This document shows positions 1-13,095 of a DNA stretch of 64,000 nt, in pieces. The notes beneath the pieces are model-generated. The model was given only the letters and a program-made list of their open reading frames with translations. It did not search any database and was not told the origin of the DNA. Both the position numbers and the translations under genes were made by a program. The stretch's first letter is position 1, and the number at the start of each line of letters is the position of its first letter. Origin of the DNA: Siniperca chuatsi. Lineage: Eukaryota; Chordata; Actinopteri; Centrarchiformes; Sinipercidae. The DNA is taken from positions 6,879,322 to 6,943,321 of the forward strand of contig NC_058055.1 of NCBI RefSeq assembly GCF_020085105.1, given 5' to 3'.

Positions 1-3000
1 CAGAAAAAACAACCAACAGATGCATGTAGAGCAGAATTTGGCAGATACCTACTGATGATTCACATTTAAAAGAGAGCACTCAAATTTTTTAATCACCTTA
101 AATCCTGCTCCCTAGACGCCCTCCAAACTCAAGAGCTGAGCCCAGAAAAGAGTCCCCTATATCAGTAGGTGATGAGATTAACTGCTAAATGATCTCTCAA
201 AATTATAAATACTCCTTGGAGAAGGAGAAAGGGCATCTCTTGCTGCCCAATATATATCAACATGCCACAACCTGAGGGACAGTGAATGACCTAGACACAC
301 ACACATATTATTATTATTATTATCCTGTCTTAATTATCTCTGATATTTTAATATCACAATTCTTCTGTTTATGTTTTTATTTTACACATGCTTTGGCAAT
401 GGTAACATCTGTTTCCCATTCCAATAAAGCCCAATTGAACTGAAAAAATGTAATGGCTATTGTTGAAAAAATGCCAACCATAAATAGAAAATCTAATTTA
501 AAGGAATATTTGGATCTTCAGGGTTCGAGTGCTTAAAATCCTGAAATAACATAAGTTTACACTCTTCTTTCATGTTTGCAAATGTCTTTCTTTTTCTGCA
601 GTCGTAATGTAATGTAATGAAAAGCCTGCTGCAGGTCAATGGGACAGTTGGGTCACCTCTCCTCTCTGTGGCAAAGTGCCCCGATCTTTCCAGAATCTGG
701 TGAAATATCTTCCATATATTGTTACACCACTTCACCACCTTTCCTAAGGGAGCCATGGCCAGATTAGTGGCTCAGTGGCTGCCAAACCCATACACTGGAC
801 AGACCGAGCAAACCCTCACCTCTGACGCCTTTAGGAACAGAGGAAGGAAAGAGGAAATATCAGAGACTTCCCTCTCTTTTTCTTCCTGTTAGTGGACTTT
901 CAGCGGGTCGTCATTAGTGCCATGGTGACCCATTAAAACAAGAGACAGCTTCCTCATCAAGTGTTTGTTTCACAGCTGAAGGAGGTTCAGGGGCGTCTGT
1001 GTGCTGCGGCCCAGAGGTACAGATCACATTCAACATCTTCCATTTTACGCTGAATTAGACAGGCTCTCCGGTTTCAAACAGAATGCATCGGCAGGATTTG
1101 GAGGGTAGCATTACTGAGTGTTTCTGAGGCCAAGTCAATCATTCACACAAACACATGCACACACAAGTGCACTGCATGTATGCATACAAGAAACCAATGA
1201 CGATGGCCCTACTACTGTGTGTACAAACACAGTGTACTGTAAATGTTGTGGTGGATTGCATAAGGCTGCAACATGAGATTGACACCCATGATGTGTTGTT
1301 AACAAGGCACACATGATGCTGTTATTGTAACGTATCAACTGACTATCACCACAAATCAATCACTCACACTCAAGTCCTCCTGTCTGTCCAGTAGGCTCTT
1401 GGCAGTTGATTCCTCTGCTATGCAGTTTGGGACACTGCGAGCCTCTCAGATGTCTGCTTTAAGTTCATTCAGCCTTTTTCCTGCTGGCCTGAAGGGGACA
1501 AGGGGCTTCTCTTTCCCTTGCTTCTGCTGACTTTTTGCTGTTTTGGAATGAGAAGCAGAGAACTTTTCAAAGGAGTCTGCAGGCATCCCACAGGGTGAAG
1601 CTCCCCTCTCCATTTCCACCCTGTCCACATACCCCCAGCCGCATTTGTTTGTTTGCCTGTGTGATCAGCTGTGCCCTGAATGACGTTGCACAGATGACAA
1701 CTTTTGTCAGCATCAGATAGCTGCGTGGCTGTTGGGGGATTTCTAGGATCACACAAACCCAATAAGACATTGAAGCCAGCATATCTTACTGGTGTTAAAC
1801 AGTGACTGTATGATACACATCTGCACTGGGGGAAGAAGGAAACATACCTGCAGGAAGACTTAAAAGCAGTGAGTGAGAATCATGGATGTATAATAAGAAC
1901 TGGATATGGCACCTCCGCTCAGCCTTGCAGGCAATTTTTGTCCAGTGACCCCTCGCGGTATTGCAACGAAAAATTCCTCTGCAGCCCAAAAAGTTTTCCC
2001 CATAGGCCACCATTATAAAAGAGACGTCTGTAAAACTGTTGACAGGACACCTTAAACTGCAAACAAGGTTAATTGTGACTTTCTATTATGGATTTTTGCT
2101 CCATGGAGGGTTTATATTTGTAAAACTTTCCTCAAGCTGCGAAAAACGATTTTCAAATCGGTGACGTCATCACAATGTAAAGTCTATCGGCCGAGCGGGA
2201 ATGAGAAATACTACTCTGCATATTACTTACACGTGAAATTCATAAATAATTGTGATTCACCTTTTAGCAAGGTAAAGGAACATATTTGTATATGTTCATA
2301 TAAACAATCTAAGTAAGTAAAAAAAAATACTAAAACAAATTAATATAAATGATACAGCTGTTCTGGAGATTTCAATCATATCACATGATCTTTCTCAGCA
2401 GATGGCCAGTTGTTACGAAGGCATAGATGTTGAAATTTCCCTCTCATTTTCTCAACACTTGAATAATGTGATACTGTATGTGATCAAAAGCTCCAGAACA
2501 GCTACTAAATGGACCTTATGGTGAGATTATTTTGTCAACTGTTGTTTCCAAGGTCAATAATGAACTTTGAACTACATAAACAATATAAAAGACAATACTG
2601 AAAAATTAACATTCTGTAGCATCTAATAATCCAGACTATAGAATTGGCATCATTTATAAAGTATACTTTTATGATTAATTCTTTTACACCTGAATGAATT
2701 TTAGAAAATTTTGATTAACCAATTAAAGCCATTTGGTGGTCACCCACACAATGGTTAGAATTTGTCATGTCTAAAAATTTTCCCACAGTAACGTCGGCGT
2801 TTGTTGAACATTGTTTGGGTTTTTCTGGCCCTGAATTCTCTCCCAGATGAGCGGCTCTCAAAACATCAGGCCTGGATTATTAATATTTATCATTCACACA
2901 TCCTGCCGTGAATTATTCTCCTGAATGGGATGAAATTTTGTCACTAGCTGAAAAAATGAGATGTTGTTTATTTATAAAAACAGGGGCGCCACTGTGGGGG

Positions 3001-3660
3001 ACATTATTTGTGCCACACCCGCCCTGGCCATGACCTTTGACTAAGTAGATGATATCATTAACGGTATAGTAAGCAATCAGGCTCTGTGTCAGTGTCAAAA
3101 AATGGAGCAGCGAACTGTACAACGGTTGTCCACATCATTATCTCTGATGAAATAACTTTGTTGACAGTGATGTAAAACGGATCACGTAGTAAGACCTGAG
3201 GCATCTTAAGTAGCTCATTAAATTTCAGTTTCAATATAGATGGAATTCTTAATTAGGTGAGCTTAATTGCCTGTGAGACAAGGAACATTTGTGTTTACCC
3301 ACTATCCTTGTCTAGATCCATCCATTCCCACAGCAGGGAAGCTGCCAACCTGCCCTGCAGCTTCTAGTTCCCCACTTCATTTCCTAATGAGCCCAATCAG
3401 CCACCAGCTTTTTAGAATTCAATCACATGATCATTTTTCAGATTTGTGCACTTCACTGAGAAATACACCTCCACAGAGAGTAAGTGGTGTTAGCAGGGAC
3501 TGTGATGAACAATGACTGTGTGCACTCTCTGACATCAGCTTATGAAACATGGAAAAAGCAGGTCTGTACCACTTTCTAATAAGGCATACTTTTAAGGCCT
3601 TGGCTTTATTAATGGTTAATGAATCATTTATTAATGCTTTATAGAGCAATAATAAGGCTT
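1..3660. other. Intergenic DNA, no gene recognised
   Basis: I see no exon, splice pattern or known domain here. Short open frames on both strands have ordinary composition and no family resemblance. A short (CA)n followed by (TAT)n tract lies near 296-323. A T/A-rich block around 2,860-2,940 with several ATTA cores looks like it could be conserved noncoding sequence, but that is only an impression. Confidence 0.6.
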
Positions 3661-4205
3661 TATGGATGGCGATGTCGGTCTGTCAGCCGGTCCACCACTT
3701 TGGTCCAGACTGTAATATCTCAACAACTCCTGGATGGATTGCCATGGAATTCTGTACAGACATTCATGGTCCCCAGAGGATGAATCCTAATGAATTTGGT
3801 GATCCCCTGACCTCCCCAAGCGCCACCATGAGGTGGACATTTGTAGTTTTGAGTGAAACGAATTGTAATAACTTTGGTGGTCCTCTTACCTTTCATCTAG
3901 CACCATCACCAGGTCAGAATTTAAATGTCTCCAATACTTTGGTTTCTGACCAAATACCTGCAAAACTAATGACATTCCCATCAGCCTTAGCTGTGCTTTG
4001 TGTTTAGTGCTGATAAGTAAATGTTAGCATGCTAACATGCTAAACTAAGATGGTGAGCATGGTAAACATTATACAGTACCTGCTAAAAATCAGCATGTTA
4101 GCCTTTAAAGTGTAAGCATGTTAGCATGCTGGCGTTAGCATTTAGCTCAAGCACCACTTGTTGGCTAAGTACAGCCTCACAGGGCTGCTAGCATGGCTGT
4201 AGATG
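3661..4205 (+). repeat. Teleost interspersed repeat, copy 1
   Basis: The block contains the phrases 'ccactttggtccagactg', 'tggatggattgccatg' and a run of 'ttagcatgctaac' words. This combination is familiar from many teleost genomes. A second copy in reverse orientation lies at 7,141-7,690: its reverse complement contains the same phrases in the same order. A 113-codon open frame inside it is a by-product. The transposon class is not determined. Confidence 0.8.
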
Positions 4206-6916
4206 ATCAACATTTGGGTTGCCAGGTTGTGAAAAATCCCTTGTATATCCACTAACCATGTTTATCCATTAACATAAAGTTGCCTGAGGAGGAAAGACTT
4301 TTCACAACCTGGAAACTCAAAAGGTTTCTAAAGCATTAATAATATATATATATATTTATATATATATACTGTATATATTAACCATTACCTAAGCCATTAG
4401 TTACAATTTATAAACATTATGTCATATTAAGACATAATACCAGCATGTTTAACACTCTATAAGTCACATGAATCTTATGCAATGGCTAAGAAAATCTACA
4501 TTGTTTACCATGAGCATAAGCCTCTAAGCATGACCTGCCCACACACCACCATTATAGAAAATCATTACAGGGTTTGACACCAAGGTGAGATTTTCCATTT
4601 TCACACCTACCCAAACATTGTCTTTTTCTCATAGTGTTTGTTTTGTTGCAAACATATGGTGCAGACCTGAACTTTCGACCCCAACCCACAGGTCAGACAC
4701 ATTGTGTAAGGGTGGCCGACACAGGATGACATAGGGGATGAGTCTCCATTGGGACACAGGGTGAGAGACAGTGACATCACACACACACCCAGTCCAGAGG
4801 GAGGATGTGAGATAGACACCCAGAATCTTGTTTGTTTCCAGTTAGAGGGAAGTGGATGAGTTCGAGAAAACAATACATCATCTGCTGATTTCATATTCTT
4901 CAATTAGGTCACTGCATTAATGGAAAACTGACATCTGACAGGCAGTGTAGTATAATAAAAATTATGGTATGGTCTTTTTTTTACATCTGAGTAAGAGCAG
5001 TTTATTAAAGGTCAAATCTGAAGAGATATTTTACAGGACTGTGCTTGCAGCCTAATACCTTTGCTGATGTTACAGCCAGTTCCAGATGTTTCACCCTGGT
5101 TTGTTTATTGTGGGTGGACTGTGCACAAGGCCATGACTTTCTCATGATTACTGTCCTCTTCCCACTGCCACCACTGCATATTCAATTGTAACCTTCCCTA
5201 GTCCTCCTACCTCAAACCCCATGTTGGCCTGACCTCATACTGTACATCGATATGTGAGTCCACACGGCCTATAGACAGAGCAGGTGAGAGGGGTCAAGAT
5301 TGAGTCTGCGCTCTAAAAGTCATTCTCTGTATAAAGAGTTTGTTGCTAACATCATGAGATACATTTCCTTCCACGTCTTCAAGGTGAAGATAAGTGGTGA
5401 CCAGCATGTTGTCATGTCATATAAAGCCATTGTTGATTACAGTTTATCAGGCTGGAGCAGAGAAGGTCAGCTTTGCCGAACACATACTGTCCTGTACAGT
5501 ATCTGTGTTCAAATGTTTTGACTTATAACCTGTGTTAAGGATTTTTCTACACGTTTGTAGTGTTCGTACATAATTGATGACTAGATGGATTTGTTATTTT
5601 TATACTGTCCCTGTATACTGGTGATACAATGTATAACCAGCATATTGTTTCTGCAGGGTAATAACTTAGTAACTGTGATTTCTGTTGAACTTCAACTGAA
5701 ACATCTTCTCTACAAATCGAGAATTTTAATTGAATATCCATTGATTTGTCTTATATATGACATGGTTTGAATGCAACACACCATTAACATGTAAAAGTCA
5801 ATAGTTCATTAACTAGTTTTGATAATTATCAAATAAAACCTTTTTTTTGTTTTGTTTTATACAAAATTCTTATTTCATCACCATGTGTTGAACCGTCACG
5901 GTTTGCCTTTGTTTCCTTCCAGCGTTTCTGATTTTTTTGCTGTACATCTGTATGTACAACTCTTCTGTAGGATTGTATAACCTCTGGCAAACTTTGCCCA
6001 AAATTTTTAATGAGACAACTTCTTTTGAGGTGCTGACTTGGCACAGAAGCATTTTCTGAAAACATCACTTTAACGTTGCTTCTAATATCTGTCAGGGTGT
6101 GTCAATGAGTTGGAAACCTGGGCAAGAAATGCATCGCCGCACATTCCTCTGGTGGTGGGGTTCACCTCACTAAATCTAAGCATAATGAGAAACTCTCTGC
6201 GTTACTTTCCCAGAGTTTTTCAGACGACTAATGCTGTAGTGAATCCATGGCTACGTGCTTCCATCAACAGACCTGATGTGAGGACTGCGGGCTGCCCATT
6301 TGAAAAGCACAGGAAAGTGCAGAAGTACAGTTTGTGTGACACAGCCTCAAAAAGTCTCCAAGGGGAAAAGGTAGAGACACCTTGTCCACCCTGGGACAAT
6401 GGGAAACAAAACTGTCTCACGTCATGGCACACAACCATTCTTAGTACACCAGGATACAGCAGGGAGGGAGAATAAGGCTGCTGAATCGAGCTAGACAGGT
6501 AGTCAGTGAGTTAGTCTGTGGCATGTCGCTGTACATGACTTTTACCACTCTGCAAAGGCCTTCGGCCTCTTGCATGCTGGAGCTGACTGGTGTCCCTGCA
6601 GTGTGCTGGCACCAACTTCTGAAGAGCAACCCCTCTGTGTTGATATGATCATAAACACTGATTGAGTCTCTTATCGTAAGCACAAGAAAAGAGCTGGGAA
6701 ATAATTTGTTGCATTGATGCCAGTAAAAATAAATATGTGGGCTGCGATACAGGAAGCTAACCTCTGTGGAGGTGTATCAGAAAATATGACTGCATCGCAA
6801 GGGTAGTTTTGACACGTATGGCACTAGGAAAAGGTTTTATCCCATGAGCTAATGTATTGATTTTAACAAAAAAATAATGGCTCAACTACATTACTAATTG
6901 TTTTTGTTTTGAAAGC
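4206..6916. other. Intergenic DNA with a TA microsatellite
   Basis: No gene is recognised. A (TA)n-rich tract lies at about 4,341-4,380. The open frame at 6,110-6,475 has no recognisable domain, and no codon bias or splice context argues for it. Confidence 0.55.
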
Positions 6917-7140
6917 CTCAACTTAAAGAAATTGTTAGACATTTTGGGAAATATGTTTATTTGTTTTCTTGCTGAGAGTTAGATGAGTTAGATTGATAGA
7001 CCAGACTGCCACATACTGGTACTTCATAAAACGTCGCAGCTACCCTGGTTCTATCCAAAGTTCCAAAAGCCGCATACCAACACCTCTAAAGCTCACTAAC
7101 TCTTTGCATTTCATTAGTTTAATCCGCACACAAACATAAA
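6917..7140 (+). repeat. Teleost interspersed repeat
   Basis: The text 'gttagacattttgggaaat' followed by 'cttgctgagagttagatgag', and later 'cacctctaaagctcactaa', matches a repeat I recognise from percomorph genomes. It runs directly into the inverted copy of the next repeat, so the two may have inserted in a nested way. Boundaries are approximate. Confidence 0.65.
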
Positions 7141-7690
7141 TGTAACAAGACTAAGAGTCTACAGCCATACTAGCAGCTCTGGGAGGCTGTACTTAGAGCT
7201 GAGCTAAATGCTAAAGTCAGCATGCTAACATGGTCAAATTTAGCAGGTATAATATTTACCATGTTCATCATCTAAGTTTTGGGTCATAACTTGCTAACAT
7301 TAGCTAATAAGCACTAAACACAAAGTAAGGCTGATGGAAATGTCATTCATTTTGCAGGTATTTAGTCTTCAACCAAAATATTGGACAAATAAAAATTTTG
7401 ACTTGATGGTGGCACTAGATGGAAAGTCAGAGGATCACCAAAGTTGTTACAATTCATCCTGAGGAAGACATTGATGTGCGAAGCAAATTTCATGACAATC
7501 TATCCAATAGTTGTCAAGACATTTCACACAAAACCACAAATGTCAACCTCACGGTGGCACTGGAAAAAAAAGTCTGTACCAAATTATATGGCAATCCATC
7601 CAATGATTGTTGAAATATTTCAGTCTGGACCAAAATGGTGGACTGACCAACCGACCAACATTGCCATCCATAGAACCATGGCACGATAAG
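7141..7690 (-). repeat. Teleost interspersed repeat, copy 2 (inverted)
   Basis: This is the reverse-orientation partner of 3,661-4,205. It begins with 'ctacagccatactagcag', passes through GCTAAC/GTTAGC words, and ends in the complement of 'tggatggcaatgttggtc'. Compared with copy 1, it carries extra internal repeats of the 'attggatggattgccat' unit, at about 7,490-7,520 and 7,580-7,610. Confidence 0.8.
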
Positions 7691-7812
7691 TTGTTGGTTT
7701 ACGGGGAGTTACGCACTGTAACTAAGTAACCTCACAGTGACAACAAGACTCCACAAAGCATATTTCCCGAAATACCTTACATCTGTGGAACACACTTTTT
7801 CCAAGCAAAGGA

Positions 7813-7813
<1 letters not shown>

Positions 7814-7857
<44 letters not shown>
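7814..7857. repeat. (TG)22 microsatellite
   Basis: An uninterrupted TG dinucleotide run of 44 bases, likely polymorphic. It gives long Thr-His or Val-Cys open frames in other frames that are not genes. Confidence 0.98.
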
Positions 7858-7858
<1 letters not shown>

Positions 7859-8460
7859 TTTCATGAGAAATGGTCCCCCAGACATCCTCTGTGTCTGTCT
7901 CTTTGTGAACACTCTCCTGCAGTGCCTGCCTCTTATTCAGTCTCCTCACAAACAGGAGGAGGAAGCTGAGTGTTCGATTGTGTTCAGGAGCCAAACACTG
8001 ATCAGAACTTCTCCAGATTACCCCTCCTCTAATAACAAATTATGTCATGAGCATAGAAATATGTGACTAATGGCACAACTATGAGTATGTGGAAATATAC
8101 TCATGATGACATAGAGCTTTGTCTATAATGTTGCTTTTTCTTAGGCATGTCTGTTAGCCTTTCTTCTTTTATATCACACTATCCATTAAAATTTTTCCCA
8201 TAAAATCACTAACTTGTCAGTTGTATTACCTCAGGTCATGTTAAGGAATTTGCCTGGAAAGCTGTGTCAGCCAGCTTTGATGATTCAAGACAAGGAGAGA
8301 GGGAACATTGATTTATTTTTTCAGCTGAAGACCCCAGGACGCTGGTCCACTCTGGAGAACACTGACCCCACACCAGAAACATGGACCTCTGCTCTGTCAA
8401 GACTGTACCAATCTGAGCAGGCTGCACACACACTGGAAAACAAGTCACGTACTAACCCTT

Positions 8461-9175
8461 AAAGCTGCACTTGTCAATATTTTCATGTGAACAATAGGTC
8501 AAATGATTATGTGTAAATGTCAAAGGAGTCACTGAACCCACAGAGAATTATCACCCGATCTGCAGTTCCCCATAGTTGTCCAGAACTTTATAGCGTCTTT
8601 CAGTTCATTGTTTTGGTTTTACAAACATTACTGTTTTGGTTCAGTCTCAGTGCTGTCATAGCCCGTTTTTTGCAGCAGACATTTTGACTTGTCATAGTAG
8701 GAAAAGCGCATACCTAAAAAACATTAACAATTGCTATGTTCTATTCCGGTGTCCCAATAAGCCATGACAGTGTGACAGTGAGCCAGCATGCTCAATACCA
8801 GGACCCTGAAACCAAAGCAGCTAAATTCAGCCATTATTCATTTTATTATTTACAACTGCCTTTCCCACCGTGACATAAAAATGTCTCCTGTGAAGAACAC
8901 CTATCCACCTCTTTTTCAGCAGCAGGCAGCCGTTTTCAGCCTCTGGACACTACAAACAGCAGACAGAAGACGTTAGCGACTAGCTGCTGAGTTGGTGAAA
9001 ACTAAAACAATAAAAAATGGAGAGAGACTCCAAATTAATGCTAATGTTGCTTTGTGTCTGCTGGCTGTGTAAACAGGCAACTGGTTGCTAACACGTTAGC
9101 CATAGCAAGTTAATGAGGCCATAATATGTCAAACATGTGTGTGAAGTCCAGCTTGTTGTGGATTTCGGCCCCTAA
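8461..9175 (+). repeat. Teleost interspersed repeat, about 700 bp
   Basis: The block starts at 'aaagctgcacttgtcaat', contains 'tcaaaggagtcactgaac' and 'ccaataagccatgacagtg', and ends around 'tgtggatttcggccccta'. These phrases occur together in a dispersed teleost element that I recognise. The copy looks nearly complete but degraded. No coding capacity is visible. Confidence 0.65.
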
Positions 9176-12100
9176 GTGTGTCAGTATGAATTATTCCTGC
9201 AGCACCTGCTGAATGGACACCCAGCTGCTTGGTGTCATTAAAAAAGGGAAACCCTCAGCACTGCCTTAAATAAGCACAGATCAATTCACTCCACTGCCCA
9301 AAGCGTTGCCACACACACCCTTCGTTTTGTCACAATACATGCTGTGTGCTGCTGTACACATTCACATACAAGAAAATAAAATCATAACAGTACACATCAT
9401 ACACCAGCCTCTGCTCTTCACATGTGCAGCTGCTCCCTGGTGTTTCGCCACAGCTTCAGTGAAGCTGTCAGGTTATAACCTCCACCCCACATGCACATCC
9501 CTCCTACATGGCTTTAATAAGTAAAAGCACAGCATGCTGCTTTGTCTTGCCTGAGGGCATGTTGCTTCTTCACATACATGTGAGGTGTATATTTAGAATA
9601 GTTGTGCGTAACAGTGGGTGTTGCGTGGGTGAATGTGAGGAGTTACTTTTAACACTGGAACCAATGATCCATGTTCCGCAAAAATAACCTTACATGCATG
9701 AGCTCAGATGTGTTAGCATATACACACACAGAACTTCACAGAGAATAATTTACAGGCATACACACACCCTGAAACAGAGAGTTTTGTGAGCGGGAGATAA
9801 ACCCCAGATGCACCGGCTCTACTCCCACCCGTACCTGCATAGGAAACCCCAGTATGTAGACACAGCTCTGCGTGATGCTCCAGCGATGTATTATTTAAAC
9901 ATGGATTCTCCTTTTTACTCCATTTATACAGTTTTATGGCAGAGAGCTTCAGACCAAACTAATGCATCGAACAGATGGATGTACACAGATGGATACAGCA
10001 CGTGGAAATACGTGATGGCATGTTTGCAACCAGCAAAGTCTCGCTCACAGTGCAGGTTGAACACTTTGTACTCAATGAAATGTATGAGTGCTATTTTAGC
10101 TCCTTTTCATTTGTTCCTTTTTTTTTCTGTTGGTGAAGCAGGTGAGCGATCTAGCTCATCAGCATGCATCCTTTAATCACTTGCACATATTCATTATTCA
10201 CCTCCCACAGGCTATGAATTATTCAACACTCGGATTTCCACATGAGAACAGTGAGAGAAGACACGAGGAATGCCTGTTCCCTGTCTTTATTCTTCCTCTC
10301 TCTCCTCCTCTCCCTCTTCCCTCCGGCTCAGTCTCCCTCTCTCATGCACCATTGTCACTCTGGCACAGAGAGGACAAAGATGGGGAAAAATCACCCACCT
10401 CCGATCAGTGTGCATGTTCTACCCTGAGGCTGGGTTTATGTTGTCAAAATAAATCATCATTTCCTTGAAACAAACCATGTTTCCAGTAACTGTTCGTAAG
10501 AGAAGACAAAACTGAATGAATTTCAAGTATTCGAGTATACCACATTTGCGAACAAAGCTTGCGTAAACAATAGAACATAATGTGATATAGTTCTTTAAAA
10601 TATCTGCAGTGTTTTGATTCTAATACAAACAATTCCTCATTTAGTCCTTTGATTAATTATTAATCAACCAAGCATGGCACAAAAATATGAGCAGCAAATA
10701 GTTGTGCACCTGCTTCCTGTCACTAAAAGTGATGAGGCATCCAAATCCACAGAAAAGTTCGCTGACCTCTGCTCTGCCCTACTCTCATGACAGCTATTAC
10801 GTTTCCCTCCACAGCCCCCCTGTTTCTCAGGGTCAGCTACGATATAGCCATCTCTTCTTATCTCTTCTTCACCCTGTTTGGACAGAGAGACTGCTGCGAA
10901 TTGGAATTAAAATCGATCGATGTTTGTGTGCAGTTGTGGCTCTCACATCTCCCACAACATTATGGTGTCAGAGGCTGCTGTCATACATCAGTGTTACTGT
11001 GTCCACTGGTAGCAGCCTGCACCAGTCTGCTGTTATGTCATCTGCAGGAAAGGAAGGATTTTTTTTTTTACTTTTATTCATTCACAACAGAGCAATTACA
11101 GCATATAAATCCTGGGTTCCAATATAACTACCATATCTGACACACACTTTGACGGATTGCAACCCTCTCGGCAAGCTGAAAACCTATTTTGCTCCTTGTG
11201 GTCCGAACAATGTAATCACTCTACAGCTGCAACAGAAATAACCAGTGTGTCACCTCCTCAAACTCAGCATTTCTGCAGGAAAGTAGCCGTTTATAAAGCA
11301 TGGAGGAGAGAGCAGATCTCTGCTGAGGTGGTGGCGGTTCTGCAGGCTCCTGATCACAGCCGGGGCTTTGGCAGCGTGAAACCTTGGCACAGAGGGAGAC
11401 GCAGCAGGACTTAAGGGACGACTTCCTACTCTGTCATGCATGCGCCCACACAGCCAATCTGCCACTACTACTATCTGACTAAGCCTCCCAGGACCCTCAG
11501 TGCAGCTACACCCTTATTTGGGCTTCCTCCCTTTGCCCCACACTCATATCTCTGGAGGGAGACAATGGTGCATGATGTAATTTTTAAAAATGAAAGTAGA
11601 AAACCTAGAATATACCAAGGCAGCATATAGCAATTTAATCTTTATGCAGAAAATGACACTATGAATATATAGTAAAGTGCAAAATCTTAGCAAATAATGT
11701 AACAACTTGAATCTGTAATGTTATTAGATCCAAATATAATATACTAAATCCATCTCTTCTATGGACTCCTGCCAAATCTCTGCCACTAAAATGTTTATGT
11801 TTTAGCTGCTAGAAGGTCACATCAAAGACTATCACACCTGACTGAATTCCTACTGCTTCCTGCATCTTAACCTCTTTTAGCAACACATTTACACCCATTT
11901 AGAATGTTCAACTCTTTTCATAATCTATTAATAACTAATATTAGATGCAATGCCTGATTGGATTGTCTGCCAAAGAGTTATGGCATAAATACGTGCCAAG
12001 TATTTTACTACATGATAAGTACTTTATTCTCTCATTCAGTTGTATTATGCTTTTTATTGCATTAGACGGTTATATTAGAGTAATTATGAGTTGCTGAAAA

Positions 12101-12744
12101 TATGTCAAGTGTTGCAACATAACACGTCTTGTGTTGAACTAAGGATTTTACTGCCCGGACAGACGATGTGGAGGAAGAAAGCACACAGCACGCAGTCTCA
12201 ATGACCGGTTTCACCTTGTAACACATGTTCATTGGGCACAACTTGTAGTTCTAGCAGAGAGCCAAAGAAAACAACGTTCCTTCTGTCTGCTCTTACTGAC
12301 ATTGGTGAGTGAGACATAAAGGCACAGTGCAAAAAAAAATCCCTTCTTTCCTTTGTCATTAGCATTTAATTTCCTGAAATCTCACATGAAATCCCCACAG
12401 ATTAATTTGAGGAATATCCTGTCTATCCGTGAATTCAGAGTAATACACTGACACGTTGACGTTGGCTGGGATCATGGCCTGAAGAATTCAGTAGCAAAGC
12501 CACATAATTCAGGATCCCTGTAATGTTTATCCAAGCAAGCGGACACTCTCGACAACGAAAAGAGACAGGATGCAGAGAGCACTATAGGAAACACACAAGT
12601 ACATCCGCACTACACTGGAACTAGTTAATTAGCAGCAGTCTGTTTCTGTTAATATTTCTGTGGATTACTATTATTAGACATGGTTTAAATAAATGGGCAA
12701 CACAAATTGCTAGACCACCTTAAACCATAAGAGTGCCCCTCACA
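9176..12744. other. Intergenic DNA, no gene recognised
   Basis: Several open frames of 60-140 codons occur (for example 9,808-10,176 and 10,702-11,127), but none shows a domain, plausible splice context or family resemblance. AT-rich stretches near 10,175-10,240 and 12,355-12,420 could be conserved noncoding elements, which only comparison with other fish could show. Confidence 0.55.

Positions 12745-12782
<38 letters not shown>
12745..12782. repeat. (TAA)n microsatellite at a LINE tail
   Basis: A pure trinucleotide run of about 12 units. It directly abuts the 3' end of a LINE-like element lying on the minus strand, so it is best read as the simple-repeat tail of that element. Confidence 0.95.
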
Positions 12783-13095
12783 CTTTATTTATACAACACT
12801 TTTCAAAACAAAGTTACAAAGTGCTTTACATGGTTGAACCAGGATTTGTTTTAAATGCAGGACTCCAATGAGGCAATGAAAAATAACACAAAAATAAAAT
12901 GGAATAAAATACCAAACAATAAAATAAGATAAGACATGTTGTAAATATAAAACAGTGTGCTGGCATTAATAAAAAGCTTTTTGTAAAAGATACGTTCTGA
13001 GAAGTGATTTAGAAGATGTCAGTGATTCTGCAGCCTCGGATCCTCAGGCAGGGGCTCCAGAGCTGAGGGGTCCTGACTGCAAAAGCCAGCTCACC
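12783..13095 (-). mobile_element. LINE 3' end fragment (L2-like)
   Basis: The sequence starts 'aactttatttatacaacac' and runs 'aaagtgctttacatgg', then 'ggggctccagagctgaggg' and 'tcctgactgcaaaagcc'. This is the typical minus-strand view of the 3' terminal part of an L2-type teleost LINE with a short tandem-repeat tail. No reverse transcriptase is left; the copy is 5' truncated. The class assignment comes from memory of such tails. Confidence 0.6.

Noticed and set aside
3666-4007. 113-codon open frame
   Set aside because: Lies wholly inside a dispersed repeat and has no domain.
7709-8066. Open frames with poly-Thr-His or poly-Val-Cys
   Set aside because: Products of the (TG)22 microsatellite read in three frames.
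9808-11127. Several open frames of 110-140 codons
   Set aside because: No domain, no splice context, no resemblance to any family; overlapping frames are equally open.
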